A stretch of 64,000 bases of DNA from assembly GCA_020796225.1 (NCBI GenBank), contig CM036755.1, positions 43,938,306 through 44,002,305 of the forward strand. Direction: 5' to 3'. The translations under genes and the position numbers were made by a program. This document shows positions 52,135-63,689 of the stretch, piece by piece (the stretch's first letter is position 1; each line of letters begins with the position of its first letter). The DNA is from Arion vulgaris. Its lineage: Eukaryota > Mollusca > Gastropoda > Stylommatophora > Arionidae. A model generated the notes under the pieces. That model was not told the origin of the DNA. It did no database searches and worked only from the letters and a program-made list of their open reading frames with translations.

Positions 52135-53680
52135 CAGAAACATGTATGAAGACACATTTAAAAATCCACATATGATAATAACAGAAAGCGAAGAGACAGA
52201 ACCAGAGCCCATGTTGGATGAAGTGCGCCTGGCCATCAAACGTCTGAAGAGAGGGAAGTCACCAGGGTGCGATGATATAGCAGTGGAGTTGATTCAAGCG
52301 GGCGGGAAGCCAGTGTTCGGGTATATCATAAATTGTGCACAAAGATATGGAATAGCTCCTCTTGGCGAAAGGAATGGAAAAGATCAGTATTTATACCTAT
52401 TCCAAAGAAGGAAACCTGAAACTATGCACCAACTACAGAACTATTGCCCTTATAAGTCATACCAGCAAAATCCTATTAAGAATCATCATGAAGAGGATGG
52501 AACAAAAATTAGAAGATGAAATACACGAAACACAAGCAGGTTTCAGAAGAGGTAAAGGCACTAGAGACCATATTTGTAGCATGAGGCTCATTATCGAGAA
52601 ATGTAGAGAATACAACATAGACCTGCATGCATGTTTCATAGACTATAGCAAGGCTTTCGACCATATACAACACCAGAAAATAAATGTGGAACATCATGAA
52701 AGACTTGCACTTTCCAACACACATTATACAACTCATAGAATCTCTATACCACGAACAACAGGCAACTATTAAAATAGGAGGTGAAATAGTTGAATGGTTC
52801 GAGATTCAAAAGGGGGTACTACAGGGATGCATTTTGTCCCCATACTTATTCAACATATATGCGGAGAACATCAATGTAAAAGACGATACCAACTATGTGA
52901 AAATATGTGAATCCATACCAGAGCTTAGATACGCAGACGATACAGTATTATTATCCACCAGCAAAGAGGGTTTAGAAAACCTAATCATGACGACCAAGAA
53001 ACATAGTGAATACACAAAAATAATGTCAACTGACAAAGCAAAAGGCTCACCTAACATCCAAATAAACAATGAAGAACACCAATGTGTAGAGAGCTACGAA
53101 TACTTGGGCTCAATAATTAACAATAATGGTGACTGCTCCAAAGAGATCTCAAGAAGATTGGCAATAGCAATCAAGAAGTTAAACACAATGAAGAACATGT
53201 GGCAAAGCACCAGCAAAATATTAAAATTAAAAATATTGAGAGCATGCATGTTCCCAGTGGCTACTTATGGTTGTGAATCATGGACTATTACACAAAAATT
53301 AAGAACGAAAATCCAGTCCTTCGAAACTAAATGCTACAGAAAGATCCTACGAATACCATGGACAGAAAAAGAAAGAACACTGGTGTCCTGAAAGAACTAA
53401 ATGTTAAAGAGAATTGGCTGATAAACAACATACTATACAGAAAAATTACATCCTTTGGTCACATTAAGCGTCACGATGACCTGGAAAGAACAATATTAGA
53501 GGGCAGGGTCCCAGGACGCAGAGGCAGACCAAGAAGAACTTGTTGATGGCTACAAAATATTAAAGAAACCGTGAATATGACCATCGACGAAGTGGGTGAA
53601 CTGGTTAGAGACAAAGTGAATTTCAGATGTTCTGCAAAGAGAGTAATGGCCTATAAAGGATACGCCCCTTGATGACGACA
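52135..53680 (+). pseudogene. LINE-2 reverse transcriptase, longest LINE relic in the window
   Basis: 5'-truncated ORF2 without endonuclease. In order: LDEVRLAIKRLKRGKSPGCD (52215), frameshift near 52350, TNYRTIALISHTSKILLRII, QAGFRRGKGTRDHICSMRLI, HACFIDYSKAFD (palm Asp, about 52625-52660), frameshift near 52680, GVLQGCILSPYLFNIYAE (52814), ELRYADDTVLL (catalytic YADD, 52927-52941), ATYGCESWT (53264), frameshift at about 53390, FGHIKRHDDLERTILEGRVP and RRGRPRRTC. It ends with MAYKGYAP at about 53670. Motifs are complete, but three to four frameshifts make it non-functional. Confidence 0.9.
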
Positions 53681-54056
53681 TTCCTTTCAATATTTGCACA
53701 CTTTGTACGCTGCATACTAACTTTATTTACCATTTCACTGTCCGATATGGTATTTTTGTACAAGTCTACCAAGTGATCACAAGAATTGAATGATGAATGC
53801 CAGAAAATAAACATTGTTAAATTGGTCTCAAGTGTAGATGTCTTATCATCTTTCTTCGCAACGAAACTTGTAAGAGAAGCACTTTGACATGGACTAGCAA
53901 GTTTACGTTTCTTTGTTTCACAACGACTTGCTAAAAGAGAATACTTAGCTAAAATGTCATATCTACAATACTTGTAATGAGCTTTAGATGATTCAGTTAG
54001 TAATTCAAGTAGCCACTTTGCAAAAGCAGGAACTTTTAACTATTCCTTTCGAAATT
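53670..54056 (-). pseudogene. BED-finger/hAT-type transposase fragment
   Basis: Minus-strand frame of about 125 codons: KFRKE, one stop in place of Trp, LKVPAFAKWL, AHYKYCRYDILAKYS (CxxC-like finger), ASRCETKKRKLAS, SASLTSFVAKKDDK, SSFNSCDHLVDLYKNTISDS and VSMQRTKCANIERNVV. This order (zinc finger, K-rich linker, 'SFNSCDHL..L.K..F.DS......RTK') is typical of the N-terminal half of hAT-related proteins with a BED-like finger and DUF4371-like region. The catalytic half is missing: the frame runs out at the 3' end of the adjacent LINE-2. Confidence 0.72.
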
Positions 54057-54217
54057 TTTGCGTATACGGTGGCGTAACTTTACTCATTGTTGAATGAGGG
54101 ATTCACTTGATGATTTTAACACAGTCCTCCGTTGGTTTAGAAATGATTATAGCACTTAAGAACACAGTCACTAACGAACTGCAAGCAAATACAGAAGCTG
54201 GTGACAACCCAACAAGA

Positions 54218-54333
54218 TTGATTTTGTTTGTTAAGTAGGGATTAAAGCCTCTTTAAGCCGAGGCACGCCCTTTCAACCTAAGGCGAACCTTTTATTGGTT
54301 ATATCAGAGCGTGTAGGCCAACAAACAAGAGTG
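54218..54333 (+). mobile_element. Dispersed repeat Y, copy 2
   Basis: Matches 31305-31428: GTTTGTTA, GGGATTAAAG, CTTTCAACCTAAGGCGAACC, GGTTATATCAGAGCGT, GGCCAACAAACAAGAG. Class unknown. Confidence 0.65.
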
Positions 54334-54894
54334 ATACAACTACAGCTAAATCTATGTCAAAAACACGCCGACCTCAGAGAGAATACTAGTACGTCCTACA
54401 CTGAGAAATTCATTACCCGGATCTCGCTGTAGTAAATTTTATGTTTGTTCGTTTTGTTTGTGTCGATTTTCTCATTCATGGACCAAACTAAAAGAAATGC
54501 TAAAAATGCTAACTAATTTTTTTGCTAATGCTAGATTTCCTGCTAGATGCTAGATTCAATGCTAGATCGCAAAAAATAATTCTAGATCTAGCATTACAAA
54601 TGCTAGATTAGCAACACTGAATATGAGAACGTCTGTGATGGTGATATAGACATATACATAAATGGATGGACATGTTTTGTGAAATATATAGACAATCAAT
54701 ATCTTTCATAATTAAACTAGACGTCTCTCTCTCTCTTTCTCTCTCTCTCTCTTTCTCTAAAAGAGCTTGCTTGCAGATCATGGGGCGACATACAACATTA
54801 ATGGAGTCTGTCAGGGAAGTTTCAGAACCAACATAACAGCAGAATGGATAAGTTGTATTTGGGAAACTTGTTGTTTTCTGAAACGGGATAGCTT
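54334..54894. other. No gene; CT microsatellite and TGCTAGA repeats
   Basis: Short dispersed ATGCTAGATT motifs at 54497-54610 and a (CT)n run at 54725-54758. A minus-strand 155-codon ORF spans the neighbouring LINE in antisense and is not supported. Confidence 0.6.
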
Positions 54895-55345
54895 TACCCA
54901 TATCAGGAAATGAGAGAACAGGCAAGCTGGCTAAGGAGGGGACAAAATTGATACAACACAAACACCCAGTGTCATTACCAGAGATCAAACGGAAATACAA
55001 AGAGTTGTGGAGGCAACAAACACACATCACACACACACAAGATCCCATCAGGAGACTAAATAGAAAACAAGACATAATAATCGTCCGCCTCAGAACAGGT
55101 CACTGCAGGCTCAACCATCACAGGCACAGAATAAAGCATGCTCAGGCTGCACATTGTGCATGTCAGACTGAAACACAGACTCCAGAGCACATCCTGCAGT
55201 CATGTCCATCATACATACACCAACGAAACGAAACATGATCTTACGAACAAAGCTTATAGAGCAAGCTATGAGAAACCCTCTGAAAACTCCAACTGACATG
55301 CAGCTTCATAGAGGCAACCCATCTCATTGTGTAGACTGAGCATAT
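54895..55345 (+). pseudogene. LINE-R2 fragment: RNase H end and C-terminal tail
   Basis: Frame: GIALPISGNERTGKLAKEGT, a degenerate form of IxGNExADxLAKEG, then LPEIKRKYKELWRQQ, RLRTGHCRLNHHRHRI, HCACQTETQTPEHILQSC, the CxC...QTxEHIL.C zinc tail. Stops follow but the frame stays readable to FIEATHLIV at about 55325. A close relative lies at 57795-58600. Confidence 0.85.
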
Positions 55346-55394
55346 GCCATCGATCGCTAAGAAGTTGAAGCAGAGAAATGGATCAGGAAGATTA

Positions 55395-56666
55395 ACATGA
55401 AAATAAGGAAGATTAAAACAAGGAATATGTTAATAAGGAAGATGGTAATGAGGAATATGTTAATGAGGAAGATGTTAATGAGGAAGATGGTAATGAGGAA
55501 GATGTTAATGAGGAAGATGTTAAGAGAAGATGGTAATGGAATATGTTAATGAGGAATATGTTAATGAGGAATATGTTAATGAGGAATATGTTAATGAGGA
55601 ATATGTTAATGAGGAATATGTTAATGAGGAATATGTTAATGAGGAATATGTTAATGAGGAATATGTTAATGAGGAAGATGTTAATGAGGAAGATGAATGA
55701 GAGATGTTAATGAGGAAGATGGTAATGAGGAATATGTTAATGAGGAAGATGTTAATGAGGAAGATGGTAATGAGGAATATGTTAAGAGAAGATGTAATGA
55801 GGAATATGTTAATGAGGAAGATGTTAATGAGGAAGATGGTAAGGAATATGATGGAAGATGGTAATGAGGAATATGTTAATGAGGAAGATGTAATGAGGAA
55901 GATGTTAATAGGAAGATGTTAATGAGAATATGTTTGAATTGTTAATACGAATATGTAATGAGAATATGTTAATTAAATATTTAATATGAATTATGTTAAT
56001 GAGAATATGTTAATGAGGAAGATGTTAATAGGAATATGTTAGAGGAATATTTTAATATGGAATATGTTAATGAGGAATATGTTAATGAGGAATATGTTAA
56101 TGAGGAAGATGTTAATGAGGAATATGTTAATGAGGAAGATGTTAATGAGGAATATGTTAATGAGGAAGATGGTAATGAGGAATATGTTAATGAGGAAGAT
56201 GTTAATGAGGAAGATGGTAATGAGGAATATGTTAATGAGGAAGATGGTAATGAGGAATATGTTAATGAGGAAGATGTTAATGAGGAAGATGGTAATGAGG
56301 AATATGTTAATGAGGAAGATGGTAATGAGGAATATGTTAATGAGGAAGATGGTAATGAGGAAGATGTTAATAAGGAAGATGTTAATGAGGAATATGTTAA
56401 TGAGGAATATGTTAATAAGGAATATGTTAATGAGGAATATGTTAATGAGGAATATGTTAATGAGGAAGATGTTAATGAGGAATATGTTAATGAGGAAGAT
56501 GTTAATGAGGAAGATGGTAATGAGGAAGATGGTAATGAGGAATATGTTAATGAGGAATATGTTAATGAGGAATATGTTAATGAGGAAGATGGTAATGAGG
56601 AAGATGTTAATGAGGAAGATGTTAATGAGGAAGATGGTAATGAGGAAGATGGTAATGAGGAAGAAT
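55395..56666. repeat. 15-bp array, about 85 units (GAGGAAGATGTTAAT/GAGGAATATGTTAAT)
   Basis: Two alternating unit types (GAAGAT and GAATAT, plus GGTAAT variants). The part to 56060 has many deletions; 56060-56666 is nearly perfect. A five-codon period free of stops leaves several frames on both strands open, giving ORFs of 200-225 codons that are artefacts. Confidence 0.97.
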
Positions 56667-56852
56667 AATGCAATATCTTGACATGCTAAACCCCACAAGG
56701 TCATGACATCTGTCACTTAAATATATATACGATTCATGTCAATAGAACAAGAAGGAAGTGAGAAGTGTATGCTTCAGGGGGAGAGTCCGAACTTTGTATT
56801 TGATTGCATGAGAAAAGTATACGTGTTATAAAACTGTACGTGATGGGTATAC

Positions 56853-56890
<38 letters not shown>

Positions 56891-57334
56891 ATATTATTAC
56901 AGACAGACAGATAGAATCAGACATTAGACAGACATAAAATCTAAACACACGCATATCACACATAGAATAACACTTCCAGACTGCTCATGATTTCCAGGAA
57001 TCTGCTACAGAAATCGTGCCTCGTCATTGACTTTGATCAGAAGTGAATCCCTGAATTTGTTTTGTATAAATCGTGATGAAAAACCTACATCAGACATGAA
57101 GATCTGAACACATCCCATAACGTTTGCGCTAATTGACATTACTCACTTGAAACTGAGATCGTCAGTCGACAAACATGAAGTGTTGTCACGAAATAGTACA
57201 CACACATTAAGTGTTCCTGTCACGTTCAATGTTAACTGTCACGTTCAGAACTTCACTGCAATTGTCATGTTGACGATTTCTTTGAAAGTAACACGTTAAT
57301 GTCTTTACTGTATCACGCAGGATAACTAGAGTAG
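56667..57334. other. No gene; (GA)n microsatellite at 56851-56886
   Basis: Apart from the GA run, unique-looking AT-rich DNA. Confidence 0.6.
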
Positions 57335-57790
57335 AAAGGACAACTAGAGCAGGGAGGACAACTAGAGCAGGGAGGACAACTAGAGCAGGGGGACAACTAG
57401 AGTAGGGAGGACAACTAGAGCAGGAGGATAACTAGAGCAGGGAGGGACAACTAGAGCAGGAGGACAACTAGAGCAGTTGAGGACAACTAGAGCAGTTAGG
57501 ACAACTAGAGCAGTTAGGACAACTAGAGCAGGAAGGACAACTAGAGCAGTTAGGACAACTAGAGCAGTTAGGACAACTAGAGCAGTTAGACACTAGAGCA
57601 GTTAGGACAACTAGAGCAGGAGGTCAACTAGAGCAGGAAGAGACAACTAGAGCAGGAGGTAACTAGAGCAGGAGGACAACTAGAGCAGGGAGGACAACTA
57701 GAACAGGAAGGACAACTAGAGCAAGAAAGACAACTAGAGCAGGGAGGATAATTAGAGCAGGAAGGATAACTAGAGCAGGGAGGATAACTA
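57335..57790. repeat. 18-19-bp array (GGACAACTAGAGCAGTTA)
   Basis: About 25 units of AGGACAACTAGAGCAG followed by TT, GGG or GA. It stops directly at a LINE-R2 relic. Confidence 0.95.
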
Positions 57791-57794
57791 GAAG

Positions 57795-58600
57795 TTCATG
57801 TAAGATATCCAGAAGTCCAAACAAAGGCCTCTAGCAGTACACCCGTTGGAACATTCTGCTCAACCTACACAGCGAAACACATCAAACACATAATTGCTAC
57901 CTAATTTGACTACAGTCTTCCCTTATATCGATCAAACTACTCAATTGAAGAACAGGCTAAAAAACACAAGTCAATGTCAGCAGTTTGTATTCCTCCTCAC
58001 CGATGCACTGTCAGTATTTCAAGCCCTAAATAGTGACAAGCTGCCAGAACTAAAGAAGCACTAAGTGAACTGAATACCATAAGAAGGGTGATGCTGCAGT
58101 GTATACCATCACACTTTGACATACCAGGACATAAGAGAGCAGACAAATTAGCTAAAGAAGGAGCAACACAGGAATCAAATAATCACTTTCCAGCAAAAGA
58201 AAATCATCATCAAGGCTATTAGAAAAGAAGACCAGCAAACAGACAATTACCACTATCTAGAGAGAGCAAAGGAGGTGATATTGTTTCCACTCAGAACGGG
58301 TCACAATAGACTGAACAGACACTTACACAGACTAAAACTAGATCCATCACCCATATGTGGACAGACAGCACAGACAGTCGAACACATCCTGCAAGATTGT
58401 CACCTCATGAATGAACTGAGGAAAGAACACTGTCCAACAGTGACAAACATCCAGGCAAAGCTGTTTGAAGCCTTGATGAACTAACAAATAAAACAAGAAT
58501 GTACATCCGTAGTACCGGACTCATTGTGTAGACATTGAACATCAGTGAACAAGAAGAAGAAGAAAGAAGAAGCAAAAAGAAGAAGAAGAAGACACTGACC
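57795..58600 (+). pseudogene. LINE-R2 fragment: RNase H domain, C-terminal tail and (GAA)n 3' tail
   Basis: Readable blocks: FLLTDALSVFQALNS (58000-58045; the T-D of the RNase H strand), LQCIPSHFDIPGHKRADKLA (58098-58157), frameshift, then LRTGHNRLNRHLHRL (58280-58330) and CGQTAQTVEHILQDC. The ORF ends near 58484, and a 3' UTR of about 70 bp leads to (GAA)n at 58548-58592. The GAA tail gives the likely 3' end of the LINE-R2 family. Confidence 0.87.
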
Positions 58601-58699
58601 TACACTATTCTTTGATTGAGGAAAGATGGATACATTTGAAATGTGGCGGGAAACTGTGTGGAAATATGTACATGGTATAATCATTTCAACTCATACAAG

Positions 58700-58925
58700 A
58701 TATTTACACACGCACATTCTCTCTCTCACACACACATTCTCTCTCTCCGTCTCTCTCACACACACATTCTCTCTCTCAAACACACATTCTCTCTCACACA
58801 CACATTCTCTCTCTCACAGACCCACATTCTCTCTCTCACACACACACACACATTCTCTCTCTCTCTCACGCACACACACACACATTCTCTTTCTCACACA
58901 CATTCTCTCACACACACTCAAAACT
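58700..58925. repeat. CACACATTCTCTCTCTC array
   Basis: Alternating (CA)n and (TC)n blocks of about 20-30 bp, roughly nine units. It directly follows a LINE 3' end. Confidence 0.92.
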
Positions 58926-59154
58926 CAATATTATCACATCTCATTTCTCTGATCTCATCTTCTCTTTCACTTGTTAATTTGCCGCTCAATACAGAGAACG
59001 GAGTTTGCCCCATAAGTTATCCTCCTGCTGCTGCCCCACCCAAGCGGTACACTTTGTTTGACTCACATATTTCAGCTGTCAATCACGAGAAAATAAAGTT
59101 GAACAGAATGTCGATTTACAGAAACACAAAACAGACGCGTTTGATTGTCCAATT

Positions 59155-59242
59155 TCTGTCGGATTCTTGTCCTCTGACTGTTTCTCTTATGTTTCCATGG
59201 CAGATTCTTGTCCTCTGACTGTTTCTCTTGTTTCCATAGGCG
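59155..59242. repeat. 45-bp tandem duplication
   Basis: GATTCTTGTCCTCTGACTGT plus TTCTCTTATGTTTCCAT occurs twice. Confidence 0.9.
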
Positions 59243-59439
59243 TCCATAAGTCTCCCCCCCGCCCCCAGTAAAATTGATTTTTGATAAAAGCATTTGGATA
59301 TGAATCTAATCTCCTCAATTTATCGTCGTAAACAAGCACTAGTCAAACATGCTTTGATTTCTTTCTGTCACTTGTTGGTAACATTTGTGTGAATTCCCAA
59401 GTATGTGCCTTGCGTCTTTATGGTCTCCATGTTCGTCTT

Positions 59440-59690
59440 GTTTGTCTTTGTTTATATCTAAGCGTATTGTTTTCTCTCGTATCTCATTCGTTTCTTTGTT
59501 TTCTTTTCTTGATGCTATTTTGTCTTTGTTTATATCTAAGCGTATTGTTTCTCTCGTATCTCATTCGTTTCTTTGTTTTCTTTTCTTGATGCTATTTTGT
59601 CTTTGTTTATATCTAAGCGTATTGTTTCTCTCGTATCTCATTTGTTTCTTTGTTTTCTTTTCTTGATGCTATTTTGTCTTTGCTTGCCTT
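59440..59690. repeat. 79-bp tandem array, three units
   Basis: TCTTTGTTTATATCTAAGCG plus TATTGTTTCTCTCGTATCTC and TTGATGCTATTTTG recur at 59507, 59586 and 59665. Confidence 0.93.
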
Positions 59691-59829
59691 CTCTACTATT
59701 TCTTCTCCAGTTTATACATTTATTCTTTCTATTCTCTTTATCTATATATCTATATTTCTGTGTGTGATACAGTCTTGTTTCCATTGTCTGTCTTTCTTTT
59801 GGTATACACTATGTATGTGTCTGTCTGTC

Positions 59830-60252
59830 TTCTAGCAGGATATATCTCTCTGTCTGTACGTCTTCTAGTATGATATTTATCTCTCTCTGTCTTCTAGTAT
59901 GATATTTCTCTCTGTTTGTCCGTCTCTCTCTCGCCAACTCTCCCTTTCTCTCTCATCAACTCTCCCTTCCCCTCTCTCTCACGTCAACTCTCACTTCCTC
60001 TCTCTCTCGCCAACTCTCTCTTCCTTTCTCTCTCTCTCGTCAACTCTCCATTCTCTCTCTCTCGTCCTCTCCCTTCCTTTCTTTCTCTCTTGCACTCCTT
60101 CCTTCTCTCTGTCAACTCTCCCTTCCTCTCTCTCTGGTCAACTCCTCCTCTCTCTCTCTGAACTCTCCTTCCTCCTCATTCTCTTCTGTCAACTCTCCCT
60201 TCTCTCTCTCTCTGTCAACTCTCCTTTTTCTCTCTCTGTAACTCCTTCCTCC

Positions 60253-60283
<31 letters not shown>

Positions 60284-60290
60284 AAGTATA
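59830..60290. repeat. CT-rich low-complexity region
   Basis: Irregular repeats of GTCAACTCTCCCTTCCTCTC within (CT)n DNA. It generates serine/leucine-rich false ORFs. Confidence 0.9.
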
Positions 60291-60399
60291 ATTATTTTCT
60301 GTGAATCTGTGAGTGATTTATTGATCCTGGTATATAAATATTGTTGCTATTCAAGAACTCTTGCATCAAGTTAGTGACTAGCCAAGGAATAAGAGCAAC

Positions 60400-60930
60400 A
60401 GCAAACAGTAGCAGTAGTAGTAGCAGGAATTGAAGTGCTGACAGATAGAGGAGTTATTGTAGTAATAGTTCTAGTTACTATAGTAGTAGTGGTGACAGTA
60501 GTAACTGTAGTAATTGTGTTGGTAGTAGTAGTAACTGTAGTAATTGTGTTGGTAGTAGTAGTAACTGTAGTAATTGTGTTGGTAGTAGTAGTAACTGTAG
60601 TAATAGGGTTGGTAGTAGTAGTTATTGTAGTAATTATAGTACTAGGGAGTAGTAGTATTGTAGAGTAGTGGGTAGTGCAGTAACGTAGTAGGTTGGTAGC
60701 AGTAGTGGTAGTAATATTATAGTAGTAGTGGTGTTAGTAGTGATAGTAGTAGTGGTAGGTGTGGTAGTATGGTGATAGTAGTAAGTTGGTAGAGTAGTGT
60801 GGTAATAGTGATAGTAGGGGTAGTAGTAGCAGTAGTGGTAGTAGTAATTGTAGTAGTAATAGTGGTATTAGTAGTGGTTGTAGTAGTAGTGGTTGTAGTA
60901 GTAGTAGTTGTAGTAGTAGTAAGCGAAGAT
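60400..60930. repeat. (GTA)n compound array with a 30-bp unit
   Basis: Four units of GTAGTAGTAGTAACTGTAGT plus AATTGTGTTG lie at 60500-60640; the rest is diverged (GTA)n and (GTG)n. Valine-rich ORFs result. Confidence 0.93.
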
Positions 60931-61074
60931 GTCCAAAATAAAAAGAGTAGATGCCCTAATGTAATGGAATTCTTCGATTACTTAAGGCAGCTAGGAGTGT
61001 CAATATCGATACGGAACCTGGATTAGTCAGCGGGGTCAAGTTCACGTGCCTGGTAGGAATATCTAGGGCACTAG

Positions 61075-61471
61075 AGGTAAGATCAGGAGCGATAGGAGGG
61101 AAGAGAGAAAGAGAGATATACAGGAAGCAGAGAGGAAAGGGTAGCGAGATAGGAGGGGGAAAAGAGAGAGAGAGAAGATTGGGATGAGTTTGAGAGTTCA
61201 GTGAGTGACATCGATGTCAGAGAGATGAGTGAGTGACACAAGTAAGAGGAGAGATTGTGTGAGTAATATAGGAGACAAGCGGGTAAAAAGATAGAGAAGA
61301 GAGAGAGAGAGACATGATTGTGACAGAGATAGGAGAGACAAGCAGAGTTTGGAATTAAAAGCAAAAATAAGTGAGAAAGATAGAAGAGACAGAAGTAGAT
61401 AAGAGAGAAAAGACTGAAAGAGTTGAACGATTATATATAATCATGAGAGAAAGAACAGGAGTGAGAGAAAA

Positions 61472-61517
<46 letters not shown>

Positions 61518-61625
61518 AGAGAGAGAGAGAGCGAGGTGGGAGAAAAAGAGAGACCAAACCAAGTAACAGAGGAGAGAGAGAGAAAGAGACTAGAAATAAA
61601 GAGTGATACAGGAAATTAAGGGAGA
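61075..61625. repeat. GA-rich low-complexity region with a 40-bp (TA)n run
   Basis: Purine-rich plus strand throughout; pure (TA)n at 61474-61513. No gene. Confidence 0.9.
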
Positions 61626-61642
61626 CCTATTAGTGAGTCAGT

Positions 61643-61805
61643 CTTCTTCTTCTTCTTTGCGTTCTTTCTTTACGACCAATTTAAATCACTCTTTGTGATA
61701 TCTTTGATCTTTGCCAAGAATGTGTATACGTTGCACATTAGTTTGGTAGGCCCTAAACGCATAGACTTCTACACGTTTAGGACACATGCATCCGATTTCA
61801 GCCAA
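61643..61805 (-). mobile_element. SINE-B short form, copy 2, with 11-bp target duplication
   Basis: Element of 163 bp, minus strand, from TTGGCTGAAATCGGATGCAT to a (GAA)n tail. Perfect duplication AGTGAGTCAGT at 61632-61642 and 61806-61816. The 5' end lies at the same position as in 30502-30658. The host sequence is purine-rich low-complexity DNA, which makes the boundaries clear. Confidence 0.92.
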
Positions 61806-61934
61806 AGTGAGTCAGTGATACAGAAGACATATTAGTGTGTGTGTGGAAGAGAGAGAGAGAGAGAGAAAGAAGAGAGAGAGAGAGAGACATAGAGTAAACG
61901 AAAGACAGAGGAAATTAATGTTTTTTCCTGGTTA

Positions 61935-62215
61935 GCCCACTATGAATTTAAACGCAGCTATGTCCTCTAATATAACACCCTGACAGCTTTTTGAATGAAT
62001 GTTTGCTGTCTTTACCCCCAGTATCCCTCGTCATTCAGGCGAATCTAGCTGCGGCTTCAGATGTACTTGTAATTTAACTCCTCAAGTAAAGGATCAGGGT
62101 CTCCTGTAGGCCAACAGCGTACTATGTACACACCGAGAACGTTTGTCTCAAGTTGGAATCGAACCCTTGAATTTCCACGACACATAGCCGCTAGCGCTGT
62201 TAGCTTGTAGTTATA
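61935..62215 (-). mobile_element. SINE-C copy 3 (unexpanded)
   Basis: On the minus strand the head reads AACAGCGCTAGCGGCTATGT (box A region) and GGGTTCGATTCC (box B, about 62157-62168), followed by GTTGGCCTACAGGAG and a 3' body ending in AATTCATAGTGGGC. It shows the single-copy form of the segment amplified in 12690-13440. Confidence 0.82.
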
Positions 62216-62569
62216 GTTTGACAGAAAGAAAAGCCTGTTCAGGTCTAGAGAGCCATCACTCAAGTCGCCGCGCCTTCTTGAGCACCACTAAGATGAAGAT
62301 GATGATGAAAGAACTCACTGACACAACAGAACTGACTTGACACCAAGAAACCGCACTTAAATTACTCATCAGCCTGGTCAGTATTCTCTGACAGCGTTAA
62401 GTATTTAAGACTAATCAAGCAACACAGAATGGACCTTTGTTGAAGAATGCACTCTCCAAGAGTTTCAGACACATTTCAACTGTAACACTGTCAGCTGTCA
62501 TGTATATGATAACTAGGTCACTGTGTTAATTAAATAATTGAAAGATCAAGAGAGAACTTTCTCCCACCG
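62216..62569. other. No recognisable feature
   Basis: Unique-looking DNA, with a short (GAT)n run at about 62290. Confidence 0.55.
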
Positions 62570-63672
62570 GACGTTACCATATTGTCTCCGTATTGTCTCC
62601 TTATTGTCCATGTATTGCATCCATATTGCCTCAGCATTGCCTCCGTATTGGCCCTGTATTGCTTCCTTATTGACCCTGTATTGCCTCCGTATTGTCTCCG
62701 TATTGCCACCGTATTGCCTCTGTATTGACCCTGTATTGCCTCCGTATTGCCTCCGCATTGCCTCCGTATTGGCCCTGTAATGCCTTCATATTGCCTCCTT
62801 ATTGGTTCCGTATTGCCTCCTTATTGGTTCCGTATTGCCTCCTTATTGACCCTGTATTGCCTCCTTATTGGTTCCGTATTGCCTCCGTATTGGCTCTGTA
62901 TTGACTCTTTGTTTGCTCTGTATTGCCTCCGTATTGGCCTGTATTGACTCTTTGTTTGCTCTGTATTGCCTCCTTGTTGACTCTATATTGGCTCTTTGTT
63001 TGCTCTGTATTACCTCCATATTAGCTCTTGTTTGCTCTGTATTGCCTTCTGATTGCCTCCTTACTGGTCCGTATTGCCTCGATTGGCCGTATTGACTCTT
63101 TGTTTGCTCTGTATTGCCTCCTATTGGCTCTGTATTGACTCTTTGTTTGCTTGTATTGCCTCTACTGCCTCCGTATTGCCTCCATTTGCCTCCATTCTTC
63201 CGTATGGCCGTATTGTCTTCGTATTGCCTCCTTATTGGTTCCGTATTGCATTCGTATTGCCTCATTATCGTTCCGTATTGCCTCTTATCGGTTCCGTTTG
63301 CCTCTATTGCCCGTATTGACTCTTTGTTTGCTGTGTATTGCCTCCGTATTGTCTCTATATTGGCTCTTTGTGTGCTCTGTATTGCCTTCGTATTGCCTCC
63401 TTATTGGCTCCATTGCCTCATGGCATTGACTCTTTGTTTGCTCTGTATTGCCTCTGTAATAGCTCTTCGTTTGACTCTGTATTGCCTACGTATTGGCTCT
63501 GTATTGGCTCTTTGTTTGCTCTGTATTGTCTCCGTATTGGCTCTGTATTGACTCTTTGTTTGCTCTTGTAGTGCCTCCGTATTGCCTCCGTATCGGCTCT
63601 TTGTTTGCTCCGTATTGCCTCCGTATTGGCTCTTTATTGGCTCTTTGTTTGCTCTGTATTGCCTCCGTATCT
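62570..63672. repeat. 11-bp array (CCGTATTGCCT) with higher-order variants
   Basis: About 100 units of CCGTATTGCCT mixed with CTGTATTGACT and CTTTGTTTGCT. The three-part order GTATTGACTCTTTGTTTGCT recurs at 62901, 62943, 63091, 63131 and elsewhere. Small deletions cluster at 63030-63310. Several frames on each strand lack stops and give false ORFs. Confidence 0.95.
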
Positions 63673-63689
63673 ATAAGCAAAAAAAGACA

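Noticed and set aside
55996..56716. Four overlapping ORFs of 205-225 codons on both strands
   Set aside because: Products of a 15-bp array; composition is purely the repeat, and several frames are open at once.
62570..63672. Both-strand ORFs across 62.5-64 kb
   Set aside because: They come from an 11-bp array, which lacks stops in several frames.
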